Source of the DNA: an uncultured Candidatus Peregrinibacteria bacterium
GTDB taxonomy: Bacteria > Patescibacteriota > JACMRA01
Direction of reading: 5' to 3'
NCBI GenBank assembly: GCA_937127165.1
Contig: CAKZLR010000021.1
Location: forward strand, 1 to 19,112
Length of the DNA: 19,112 nucleotides
Shown here: piece after piece, positions 1-6,720 of the stretch
Layout of the letters: each line of letters starts with the position of its first letter
Position numbering within the stretch: position 1 is the stretch's first letter
Translations under genes and position numbers: made by a program
Notes under the pieces: generated by a model
Databases searched by the model: none
Told to the model about the DNA's origin: nothing
What the model saw: only the letters and a program-made list of their open reading frames with translations

Positions 1-37
1 AGTTAAATTAACTAAGGGTTTTGAAGAACTTGAAAAA

Positions 38-94
38 CTACAACAAAAACTACAACAAAAATTACAACAAAAATTACAACAAAAATTACAACAA
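38..94 (+). repeat. 12-base tandem repeat encoding LQQK
   Basis: The unit (c/t)tacaacaaaaa repeats about 4.75 times, nearly perfectly, and in frame encodes LQQKLQQKLQQK. It forms the start of the coiled coil of the SirB1-TPR gene. The near identity of the copies suggests recent slippage expansion. Confidence 0.85.
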
Positions 95-173
95 CTACAA
101 GGTCAAATAGATAACTCTGAGAGAATATCAAAAATAATATCAGAAATATCAAAAATTGAACAAGAAATTGAAC

Positions 174-236
174 GTCTAAAAAAATCTATATCTAGTCTAA
201 AAAAATCTATATCTAGTCTAAAAAAATCTATATCTA
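174..236 (+). repeat. 21-base tandem repeat, three perfect copies, one coiled-coil heptad each
   Basis: Three identical 21-base units lie at 174-194, 195-215 and 216-236, each beginning gtctaaaaaaatc. In frame each adds seven residues (LKKSISS register), exactly one coiled-coil heptad, so copy-number change lengthens the coil without shifting the frame. Confidence 0.9.
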
Positions 237-1025
237 GAATTCAAATAAGAATAGCTAATCATATCAACGATTTTATCTATTCACATCAAGATAAATACTT
301 TCCTTATGAAGATGATTCCTACCAACCTTCTAAAATTGCTGAGCAAAGATATGTTAACTGCATGGCCATAGCTTTTCTACAGTACCTTATTCTGCAAAAA
401 TACTTTGGCTTAAAAGTCTTAGGGGCTGCTACAACCGGACACTTTTTTGCTATCCTACCTTTAGCTAATGGCACTTATCTAAGCTTAGATCGTAAACCTA
501 CAATTCTAGAAAAAGATAATCAACCTCTAACCGAACTACAACCACACAACACAGGAACTAATTATGAATTATTTGGAAGACCAATATACTTTAATCAAGG
601 TGGTTTTAAGGAGATGTTTATAGCTAGTGTATTGAGTAGGGGGTTCTTATGAATATTCTCCTTTAATAGAAAACAAATATTTGAAACAGCTTTGTGTATT
701 AATCTAAATAATACCAATATTTTATATAACTTAGCTCTTGTGTATCAAAAAATTCTGAAGTCTTTATTCCAAAATTTGGTTCAAAAGAACAAGTACCCTG
801 TAGAATCGAATGGTTGTGTATACAAGCTATTATTCTAGCAGAAGACAAGATAAACCTAAAAAAATTATATTGGTTTAAATTAAGTTTAGCAAGTTTTTAC
901 CTTATTTGTGTAGAACAGGAAAAAATTTAGGAAAAGCCTCGCAACTTTTTCAAGAATTTTTGCAGGGATTAAAGAAAAATCCTAATATTAAACTATCAAT
1001 AAGTGAAAAAATACTGTATTATTAA

Positions 1026-1362
1026 CTATTTGTAAGATTTTTAAATTAATAATTAATAAAACTTAAACAAAAAATTAAAAATAACTTAAAAACCTTTAGT
1101 TTATCTTATCTTTTTAGAAGTTGGTAGGCTTTCTATAAATTTACGATTGTAAATCAATCGTACAAAACAGGCACCTCAAAATTTGTATTTTTTTGATTAA
1201 TTACCCTGAAATTCAGTTTTAATTTGACAATTAAAATTATATGCTTTTCTTCTCTCATCTAGAACCTGTTCTTTTTGATATAAAAATTTCATCATTCACA
1301 TTTATATATACAAGTTACCTATAGTTATCGGGTTATTGGAAATAGGGGTTTGTCAAGGTATT
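1026..1362. other. Intergenic AT-rich stretch before nrdR
   Basis: No gene seen. A perfect 8-base-pair hairpin lies at 1142-1162. A lone -35-like TTGACA lies at 1224-1229, but no convincing -10 box follows at normal spacing. I looked for an NrdR-box palindrome and found only a weak AT-rich match near 1300-1315, which I do not claim. Confidence 0.5.
1142..1162. repeat. Perfect inverted repeat, 8-bp stem with 5-base loop
   Basis: TACGATTG, loop TAAAT, CAATCGTA. No T-run follows on either strand, so it does not look like a standard intrinsic terminator. It could be an operator or a terminator remnant of the broken upstream gene. Confidence 0.5.
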
Positions 1363-1815
1363 ATGCATTGTCCAAAATGTTCTCACCCTAGTACTCGTGT
1401 ATATGACTCAAGGCTTACCCAAAACGGCAGAGCTGTTAGAAGGCGGCGAGTTTGTCCAAAATGTAATTATCGCTTTACAACTGTAGAAGAAATTAAAATT
1501 TTAGATCTCTATGTAGAAAAACGAAATGGTCAGATAGTACCTTTCGAAATTGAAAAAATTGAACGAGGTATAAGAAAATCTTTTAACAAAAGGAAAATAG
1601 ACACTTCCAAAATTGCTAGACTTGTACAAAAGGTAGTAGAAGATATTGTAGCTACCGGCAGAAATCCGATCAAATCAACTAGAATTGGAAAAATAGTCCT
1701 TAAAAATCTACGAGAATTTGATGAAGCAGCCTATATCTGCTATTGGGCTATGTATGGCAGTTTCAACACTGCTGAAGATTTTAACAAGTTACTAAAAGAA
1801 TTTAGTGAAAACTAG
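1363..1815 (+). CDS. nrdR: Transcriptional repressor NrdR
   Basis: NrdR is a zinc-ribbon plus ATP-cone repressor that senses ATP/dATP and represses ribonucleotide reductase genes. From the ATG at 1363 the protein has 150 residues, the usual family length. The zinc ribbon shows C3-P-K-C6 and C31-P-K-C34 around the conserved VYDSR and Arg-rich stretch (RAVRRRRVCPKC). An ATP-cone follows at about 46-136 (VEKRNGQIVPFE onward). I chose 1363 over the in-frame TTG at 1336 because family members start directly at M-x-C-P-x-C. Near the end YICYWAMYGSF replaces the commoner Y-V-R-F-A-S-V-Y-R, so this member is divergent there. No reductase gene or clear NrdR box is in the window, so its targets lie elsewhere. 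AAGG eight bases before the ATG is the closest thing to a ribosome site. A strong terminator follows. Confidence 0.95.
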   Translation: MHCPKCSHPSTRVYDSRLTQNGRAVRRRRVCPKCNYRFTTVEEIKILDLYVEKRNGQIVPFEIEKIERGIRKSFNKRKIDTSKIARLVQKVVEDIVATGRNPIKSTRIGKIVLKNLREFDEAAYICYWAMYGSFNTAEDFNKLLKEFSEN

Positions 1816-1818
1816 TTT

Positions 1819-1864
1819 AACAAGCCAGTACAGAATTATAAAAATTCTGTTACCTTGTTTTTTT
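1819..1864 (+). terminator. Rho-independent terminator after nrdR
   Basis: Outer stem AACAAG (1819-1824) pairs with CTTGTT (1854-1859). Inner perfect 8-bp stem ACAGAATT / AATTCTGT (1830-1837 and 1843-1850) has a 5-base loop. The outer arm runs straight into a T-run ending at 1864. It separates nrdR from sufS, so the two are probably separate transcription units. Confidence 0.8.
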
Positions 1865-1911
1865 GATAAAAATATTAAACCAGAATTAGTGTACTGATTG
1901 TTTTTCATTTT

Positions 1912-3132
1912 ATGAAACATCTATTTCCCATTTTTCAAACTCACCCAAATCTAGTCTACTTAGATAATGCTGCCACTACTCACAAACCACAAAGTGTAAT
2001 CTCGGCTATTGTAGACTTTTATACCAAGTCAAATGCTAATATTGGTCGAAGCGTGTGTTGTCTGGGTGATCAAGCTACCCAGATGTATGAAGAGTCCAGA
2101 CAAGTAGTACAAAAATTTCTTAATGCTAGATATCCTGAGGAAATCATTTTTACTCGATCAACCACGGAAGGTATTAATCTACTAGCCAAAATTTTATGTC
2201 AAGATTTAGAAAAAGGTGATGAAATCATACTAACTGAGTTAGAACACCATTCTAATCTAATACCATGGCAACAAATAGCCAAAATCAAACGACTTCAACT
2301 CAAATTTATACCGGTTTTGGGAACCGGAGAGTTGAGTATGGAGACTTATAAAACTTTATTTACCTCAAAGACCAGAATAGTATCAGTTACTCACTTATCA
2401 AATGTGCTGGGAAATGTGACTCCGATAAAAGAAATTGTACAAATTGCTCATCAAAACTCTTGTCTGGTTGTAGTTGACGGAGCTCAAGCAGTTTCAAAAA
2501 TCTTAGTAGATGTACAGGATCTAGATTGCGATTTTTATGTTTTTAGCGGCCACAAACTATACGCTCCAACAGGAATAGGTGTGTTGTATGGTAAAAAAGA
2601 ACTACTTGAAAAACTACCCCAATACCAGACCGGAGGTAAAACTATCAGCCAAGTTGATTTACAACAAGCCATTCCAGCAGATTTACCACATAAATATGAG
2701 GCGGGAACTCCACATATTAGCGGAGCTATTGGTTTGGCTAAAGCTATTAAGTTTGTAAGAACACACTGCGATATGCAAAAAGAATCAATGGAAAACAGTC
2801 AAATTCTTTTTCATCATGAAAAACATTTAACAGATTTTTTAATTAAAAAAATGTCTGAGTTAACAGAAGTAAAAATTTTTGGAAATTCAGACCAAAAACT
2901 AGGTTTGATTAGTTTTACAGTAGACGGTATCCACCCTTTAGATATTGCTACTTTTTTAGCAGGTAAGCAGATCTGCCTAAGGTCGGGACACCACTGTGCG
3001 ATGCCTTTAGTTAAAAAACTAGGACAAGAGGGTCTTTTGAGAATTTCTCTAGGGATCTATAACACACTTGAAGATTGTGAATTTTTTATAAAACAACTAA
3101 AACAAGCAATTAAGTTACTTAAAGGTGTTTAG
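1912..3132 (+). CDS. sufS: Cysteine desulfurase, SufS/CsdA (group II) type
   Basis: This is a PLP enzyme that takes sulfur from L-cysteine as a persulfide on its active-site Cys and releases alanine. The sulfur serves Fe-S clusters or tRNA thiolation. The 406-residue length fits the SufS family. Early landmarks are YLDNAATTHKPQ and TELEHHSNLIPW. The PLP Schiff-base lysine is K215 in SGHKLYAPTGIG. The catalytic cysteine is C362 in RSGHHCAMP, the short-loop context typical of group II enzymes. The ATG at 1912 places YLDNAATT at the usual distance. There is no Shine-Dalgarno site. No sufU, sufE or sufBCD is in the window, so the acceptor is not visible. The stop codon overlaps the stop of the opposing chorismate mutase gene. 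Confidence 0.93.
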   Translation: MKHLFPIFQTHPNLVYLDNAATTHKPQSVISAIVDFYTKSNANIGRSVCCLGDQATQMYEESRQVVQKFLNARYPEEIIFTRSTTEGINLLAKILCQDLEKGDEIILTELEHHSNLIPWQQIAKIKRLQLKFIPVLGTGELSMETYKTLFTSKTRIVSVTHLSNVLGNVTPIKEIVQIAHQNSCLVVVDGAQAVSKILVDVQDLDCDFYVFSGHKLYAPTGIGVLYGKKELLEKLPQYQTGGKTISQVDLQQAIPADLPHKYEAGTPHISGAIGLAKAIKFVRTHCDMQKESMENSQILFHHEKHLTDFLIKKMSELTEVKIFGNSDQKLGLISFTVDGIHPLDIATFLAGKQICLRSGHHCAMPLVKKLGQEGLLRISLGIYNTLEDCEFFIKQLKQAIKLLKGV

Positions 3133-3428
3133 TCTTGCAAAATTCTGTCTTCTTGCTGATAAGTATGATCTACTATCAATCTAAAGACTTGTACAACATA
3201 ATCTGGCGGAAGATTAGCTTCTTGAGCTTGTTTAATGATTGACTTAAACATTTCTTCCTCTCTTTCAGCGTCCAATATGGGTAATTTGTGTAATTTTTTA
3301 TAGTGGGCAACTTGTTTAGAAAGTTTATATCTCTTAGCTAAAAGCTTGATGATTTGACTATTAACTCGGTCAATTTGTGCTCTTATTGTTGATAAATCTG
3401 AAGAATTATTGTTTATTTTCATATTCAT
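3129..3428 (-). CDS. Chorismate mutase, AroQ (type II) fold
   Basis: A 99-residue all-helical AroQ domain, predicted to convert chorismate to prephenate in the cytosol (Phe/Tyr pathway). Active-site positions match E. coli chorismate mutase in spacing: R16, R33, K44, D53, R56 and E57 correspond to R11, R28, K39, D48, R51 and E52. The position of E. coli Gln88 appears to be Glu93 here, as in yeast-type enzymes. It is a single-domain mutase with no fused prephenate dehydratase, dehydrogenase or DAHP synthase. It starts 57 bases after the membrane-protein gene on the same strand, so the two may be co-transcribed. Its stop overlaps that of sufS by a few bases. An ATG two codons in (3422) is an alternative start. 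No other shikimate-pathway gene is nearby, so its metabolic use is unclear. Confidence 0.85.
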   Translation of the reverse strand: MNMKINNNSSDLSTIRAQIDRVNSQIIKLLAKRYKLSKQVAHYKKLHKLPILDAEREEEMFKSIIKQAQEANLPPDYVVQVFRLIVDHTYQQEDRILQD

Positions 3429-3485
3429 GCTATTTTGAGTTTCCGAATAATACGCATCTGAGATCTAATTTACATAACTTATATA

Positions 3486-4250
3486 TTAATTTAACCACAA
3501 ACCAGAAATTAGTTTATCAGTGAACCTAGTGTAATCTATAAACTCTGGAAATCGCTCAGTTTGGTTAAAAATTTTAATGACATAATAGTTGTCAAAAGTT
3601 ACAGTAACGTAATAAACTGGGTCGTCTTTGCTTTTTGGTGAAAATCTAACTAGATCAAATTGACCAGATACAGTTAAAGTTTGATTGGATTTCAAGTATT
3701 TTTTACCTAAATACTGTTCAATTACAGAAACAAACTCTTCCAGAGTCATTTTATTGTCATACTCAGCTGTGTGAACTTCTATTCCTGTGGTGAGCTGCAT
3801 GGCTCCCTTATTCATTCTTGCCAAAAAACTAGTTGCTGAAACCTTTCTATTTAAGTAATCTGCCTCAATTAAACTGTGTTCTAAAACATATCCGGCAGGA
3901 GGTTTTTGATCTACCAAAATTGTCCAACCTGAACCAACTATAAAGTGTTCTTTACTTGTTTGCTCATTAATACCAGCTACTTGTGAACCATTATTTAACT
4001 TTTCTTCCAAATTTTGGATTTTAATCGTTTGAACAATACTAAAAGAACCAATAGCAATCAAACTAAGTAACAACACCGTGACCACCAAAAACAGCCCGCT
4101 ATTAAATTTAGGTTGATTGAGTTGAGAATTAAGTTTTGCGTTTAACCTAGGTTTAAACTGTTTATCAAAATCATTATAATAATCACTTTCCTCAAAAGAT
4201 ACAGGCTGGCTAAAGTCAAATTGAGTATTATTTGTGTTTTCTTCTTTCAT
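3486..4250 (-). CDS. Single-span membrane protein of unknown function, external C-terminal domain
   Basis: Not recognised as a named family. The 254 residues comprise a hydrophilic, acidic/Asn-rich N-terminal tail (1-50), one strong membrane helix at about 52-74 (LFLVVTVLLLSLIAIG), then about 180 residues probably outside the cell. Residues about 110-254 look like one compact alpha/beta domain ending YVVTV-like strands and ...FTDKLISGLWL, vaguely reminiscent of PsbP-like lipoprotein domains. That resemblance is weak and not a call. No cysteine suggests a lipobox. A good promoter (TTGACA-17-CATAAT) lies directly upstream, with a predicted 5' leader of about 18 bases and no Shine-Dalgarno. The chorismate mutase gene follows 57 bases downstream, a pairing I cannot explain functionally. 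Confidence 0.8.
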   Translation of the reverse strand: MKEENTNNTQFDFSQPVSFEESDYYNDFDKQFKPRLNAKLNSQLNQPKFNSGLFLVVTVLLLSLIAIGSFSIVQTIKIQNLEEKLNNGSQVAGINEQTSKEHFIVGSGWTILVDQKPPAGYVLEHSLIEADYLNRKVSATSFLARMNKGAMQLTTGIEVHTAEYDNKMTLEEFVSVIEQYLGKKYLKSNQTLTVSGQFDLVRFSPKSKDDPVYYVTVTFDNYYVIKIFNQTERFPEFIDYTRFTDKLISGLWLN

Positions 4251-4274
4251 AAAGGCTGTGTGTTACACGTCTAA

Positions 4275-4303
4275 ATTATGATGTAGCCATTTTTTTTTGT
4301 CAA
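4275..4303 (-). promoter_or_regulatory. Sigma70-type promoter for the membrane protein gene
   Basis: On the minus strand: TTGACA (4303-4298), a 17-base spacer, CATAAT (4280-4275, 5/6). The predicted start near 4268 leaves a leader of about 18 bases before the ATG at 4250. Confidence 0.7.
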
Positions 4304-4680
4304 ACAAGCCTTTTTTAAACCACCAAATAGACCCCAACCTTCCAAAACCACTACAACTATCAGACTACAAAATATGATTAGCAGCCAATGCCAATTCAAC
4401 AAAACTCAAAAATTTGCCTTAATTTCTCTTAATTGGAGTTCTTTACTGGTTAAAAAAATATTTTGCCTAACAAGCCTTGTCAAAACAAATTATTGCTACA
4501 ACAATCTAAAAAGAAATTTAGCTCACTTTTTATTAAAAGCTGGTGAAAACACTTTTCATATTCAAACTTACTCAAGACATCTACCAAAACCTAAAGTTCA
4601 GGTCCAAAGACAGGTTGCTTAACCCAAGAGACTAAACCTACCTCCGTCGAAGACTCTCAAAAACTTAATTTATAACCACT
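4304..4680. other. 377-base stretch without an assigned gene, with an internal minus-strand promoter
   Basis: An 82-codon open frame (4374-4622, +) is rich in Asn, Cys and Lys, has no recognisable motif and is probably chance. On the minus strand TTGACA (4483-4478), a 17-base spacer and TATTTT (4460-4455) make a plausible promoter with no gene behind it before the next promoter at 4303. A small RNA between about 4448 and 4304 is possible. I checked by eye for tRNA, tmRNA, SRP RNA and RNase P RNA landmarks and found none convincing. Confidence 0.4.
4455..4483 (-). promoter_or_regulatory. Orphan sigma70-type promoter
   Basis: TTGACA, exactly 17 bases, TATTTT (4/6), with no reading frame following at a normal distance. 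It may drive a small RNA or give a long leader for the membrane protein gene. Confidence 0.45.
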
Positions 4681-5154
4681 TCAAAAAGGCATCTGTACAT
4701 TTAGCTGATCAACATCTATCTCTGGCAATTCGTCTCCCCTCACTACCCCAATTTCACTCTCTTCAACACCCTGGACTGATTTCTGGTTCGTTTCACCTTC
4801 AGATTTTTGTGATTTTAGATTTTTTAGATTGTCTGTCTCAGATTTACTAGACAAAATTTCTAGTTCTCTAACCAAAATTTCCGTAGCATATCCTTTGGTT
4901 CCATCCGGCTTGTCCCATGATCTATTTTTGAGGCTACCAATAATAGCTACCTTGGTTCCTTTGGGAGTATAATTTTCTAAAACTTCTCCTAATTTCTCCC
5001 ATGCCGTACAGTTAAAAAACTGTGTCACTTCTTGACCATCGGCATCCTTGCCTTCATTTACAGCAATAGAAAAACTAGCAACTTTTTTACCAGTGGTAGT
5101 AACCCTAATTTCGGGATCTTTGGTAAGCCTACCAATTAAAAACACTTTGTTCAT
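4681..5154 (-). CDS. ssb: Single-stranded DNA-binding protein SSB
   Basis: SSB coats single-stranded DNA in replication, repair and recombination. From the ATG at 5154 it has 157 residues. The start MNKVFLIGRLTKDPEIR is the classic beginning of the OB-fold. Landmarks FFNCTAWEKLGEVLENY and KGTKVAIIGSLKNRSW follow, and the OB-fold ends near residue 110. A Ser/Glu/Lys-rich flexible linker leads to an acidic tip ending MPF, the partner-binding tail. An upstream in-frame start at 5193 is rejected because it adds 13 residues the family lacks and would overlap the promoter. The TGA stop directly after Pro-Phe shows that TGA terminates in this organism. A promoter immediately upstream predicts a leader of only about five bases. 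Confidence 0.95.
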   Translation of the reverse strand: MNKVFLIGRLTKDPEIRVTTTGKKVASFSIAVNEGKDADGQEVTQFFNCTAWEKLGEVLENYTPKGTKVAIIGSLKNRSWDKPDGTKGYATEILVRELEILSSKSETDNLKNLKSQKSEGETNQKSVQGVEESEIGVVRGDELPEIDVDQLNVQMPF

Positions 5155-5165
5155 AGTAAACAGTA

Positions 5166-5193
5166 AGATTAAATTAAAAACCCTCTTTGTCAA
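5166..5193 (-). promoter_or_regulatory. Candidate ssb promoter, near-leaderless
   Basis: TTGACA (5193-5188), a 16-base spacer and TAATCT (5171-5166, 3/6). The predicted start near 5159 is about five bases before the ssb ATG. The -10 box is weak. Confidence 0.45.
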
Positions 5194-5300
5194 GTTTCTT
5201 AAAGGTAAAATAAAATAAAAACCCAGTATAACTCACTTTTAAAGTAAAATTCGCACTTGAATTAACCTCTCAATTTGTTTTGAAAAAATTTGGTATTTTT

Positions 5301-6374
5301 TTAAATATTCTCTATTATCACTTCACCCATCTCTCTGGTGCCTAAAATTTTGTTTGGCTCAGTGTTAGCATCTTTTATATCCCTAGTACGATAACCTTTA
5401 GCTAAAGTTTTCTTAACTGCTCCTACAACGGCACTAGCCTCTTCTTGAAGGCCTAAACCAATCTGAAATAATAAAGCAACCGACAAAACTGAAGCAATAG
5501 GATTAGCAATATTTTGTCCGGCAATATCTGGAGCTGAACCATGAATAGGTTCAAACAAGCCTACATTTGATCCAATACTGGCAGATGCTAAAAGTCCCAT
5601 AGACCCGACAATTTGGCTAGCTTCATCGGTCAAGATATCCCCAAATAAATTCTCAGTTAAAATTACATCATATTTAGATGGTTGGGAAATTAACTTCATC
5701 GTCATAGAATCCACTAATTGGTGCTCCAGCTCTACATCAGGATAACTTTGAGCTACTTCGTTGACCACTTCTCTCCAAAGTCTAGAAGTCTCTAAAACAT
5801 TAGCCTTGTCCACGGAAGTGACTTTTTTCTTTCTCTTTTGAGCAGCTTCAAAAGCCATAGCCGCGATTCTTTTAACTTCTTCTCGAGTATATATACAAGT
5901 ATCAACCGCAGTTTGACCATTGTCTCGTCTTTCTCTGGGAGTGCCAAAATAAATTCCGCCAGTTAACTCCCTAAAAAACAAAATATCAGATCCTCTTAAA
6001 ATTTCTGATTTTATTGGGGAAGCCTCTAGTAATTCGTCAAAAACTTGAATTGGTCTTAGATTAGCAAATAAACCAAGCTCTTTTCGTAGCCTCAAAATAC
6101 CTTGCTCGGGTCTTACAACTGCTTTAGGATTGTTGTCATACATTGGATGACCAACGGCTCCAAGCAAAATAGCATCACAGTTTTTGGCTTTATTTAGGGT
6201 TTCGTCTGGCAAAGGTTGTCCTGTCAATTGGATAGCTTGGTGACCCAAAAGTGCTTCCTCCAAAGTAAAATTATGACCAAAATTCCTAGCTATCACTTGC
6301 AAAACTTGTTGACCAACCCTGGTAACTTCTGGACCAATTCCATCTCCATGAAGAATAAGTATTTTTGCTTGCAT
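5301..6374 (-). CDS. leuB: 3-isopropylmalate dehydrogenase
   Basis: LeuB oxidatively decarboxylates 3-isopropylmalate with NAD+ and a divalent metal in leucine biosynthesis. The 357 residues are full length. Landmarks in order: GDGIGPEV near the N-terminus, GAVGHPMYD, RPEQGILRLRKELGLFANLRP with the substrate arginines, FRELTGGIYFG with the catalytic-tyrosine region, DKANVLETSRLW with the catalytic-lysine region, DSMTMKLISQP and LTENLFGDILTDE with the metal-binding aspartates, and EPIHGSAPDIAGQNIANP with the NAD-binding end. The LTENLFGDILTDE and FRELTGGIYFG forms favour LeuB over isocitrate dehydrogenase. I chose the ATG at 6374 over the in-frame upstream start at 6407 because family members begin a few residues before the first strand. 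No leuA, leuC, leuD or ilv gene is adjacent. Such genes are rare in Patescibacteria, so transfer or a salvage use is possible. Confidence 0.93.
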   Translation of the reverse strand: MQAKILILHGDGIGPEVTRVGQQVLQVIARNFGHNFTLEEALLGHQAIQLTGQPLPDETLNKAKNCDAILLGAVGHPMYDNNPKAVVRPEQGILRLRKELGLFANLRPIQVFDELLEASPIKSEILRGSDILFFRELTGGIYFGTPRERRDNGQTAVDTCIYTREEVKRIAAMAFEAAQKRKKKVTSVDKANVLETSRLWREVVNEVAQSYPDVELEHQLVDSMTMKLISQPSKYDVILTENLFGDILTDEASQIVGSMGLLASASIGSNVGLFEPIHGSAPDIAGQNIANPIASVLSVALLFQIGLGLQEEASAVVGAVKKTLAKGYRTRDIKDANTEPNKILGTREMGEVIIENI

Positions 6375-6720
6375 ATATAAAAAACTTAGCAAACCTAACC
6401 AAATCAAAGAAATCTAGTTTGTCAAAATTTTAAATAAAAAATAAAAATTTGTTGTAATGGTTCCATCATTTCTAAATTTTGGAACTACAAAATAGTTTAA
6501 AAATGATTGAGTTGAGTGTGGATTAAGACCAAGATCTTTCTCTTTAAAAATTTAATAATCGCCTCCCACCTTTTCTGTCGATGAATAAAAATATTAATAA
6601 TAATGTATTGATAAGTGATAACAAAATTATACTGATGTTTATTTTTCTTTTTACTAACTTCTTACTAAGAACTTGATTTGACGAAAAAAGTGTACAGTAA
6701 AATATTTTTCGGCAAAAACT
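6375..6720. other. Divergent intergenic region between leuB and radA
   Basis: A minus-strand TTGACA at 6425-6420 could be the leuB -35 box, but no good -10 follows at 16-18 bases. A GTTCCA...TGGAAC dyad lies around 6459-6484. I saw no T-box landmarks for leucine control. The radA promoter sits at its right end. Confidence 0.4.
6678..6706 (+). promoter_or_regulatory. Candidate radA promoter, very short leader
   Basis: TTGACG (6678-6683), a 17-base spacer, AATATT (6701-6706, 4/6). The predicted start near 6713 is seven or eight bases before the radA ATG. Confidence 0.5.

Larger units (their letters stand above)
2..1025 (+). pseudogene. Broken coiled-coil / SirB1-like transglutaminase-fold / TPR protein, 5' end outside window
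   Basis: Frame 2 is open from the window edge to a TGA at 650-652 (216 residues seen). Residues about 10-95 are a Gln/Lys/Ser-rich coiled coil. Residues about 115-170 look like a SirB1-type (Transglut_core2) domain: NCMAIAFLQ with Cys120, GHFFAIL with His147 and YLSLD with Asp163, in the order of the Cys-His-Asp triad. SirB1-like proteins often carry C-terminal TPRs. Just after the TGA, in the same frame, comes a TPR-like stretch (about 653-830, containing NNTNILYNLALVYQK). The similarity then continues in shifted frames to about 1025 (LAEDKINLKKLYWFK, then GKASQLFQEFLQGLKKNP). I infer that one longer gene was broken by a stop and at least two frameshifts. A shortened product ending at 652 could still be made. 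The substrate is unknown, and the domain name rests on motif memory. Confidence 0.6.

Noticed and set aside
650..652. TGA read as glycine (SR1/Gracilibacteria code)
   Set aside because: ssb ends at its expected Pro-Phe with TGA, no intact gene contains an in-frame TGA, and the broken gene also needs frameshifts.
1300..1316. Possible NrdR box before nrdR
   Set aside because: Matches only the AT-rich centre of the palindrome, with half-site bases wrong.
4374..4622. 82-codon plus-strand open frame
   Set aside because: No motif, odd composition, no start signals, and not unusual for chance in AT-rich DNA.
4560..4650. SRP-RNA-like string (TCAGGTCC ... GGTTGCTTAA)
   Set aside because: Only eight bases match and the required GGAA loop and pairing partner are missing.
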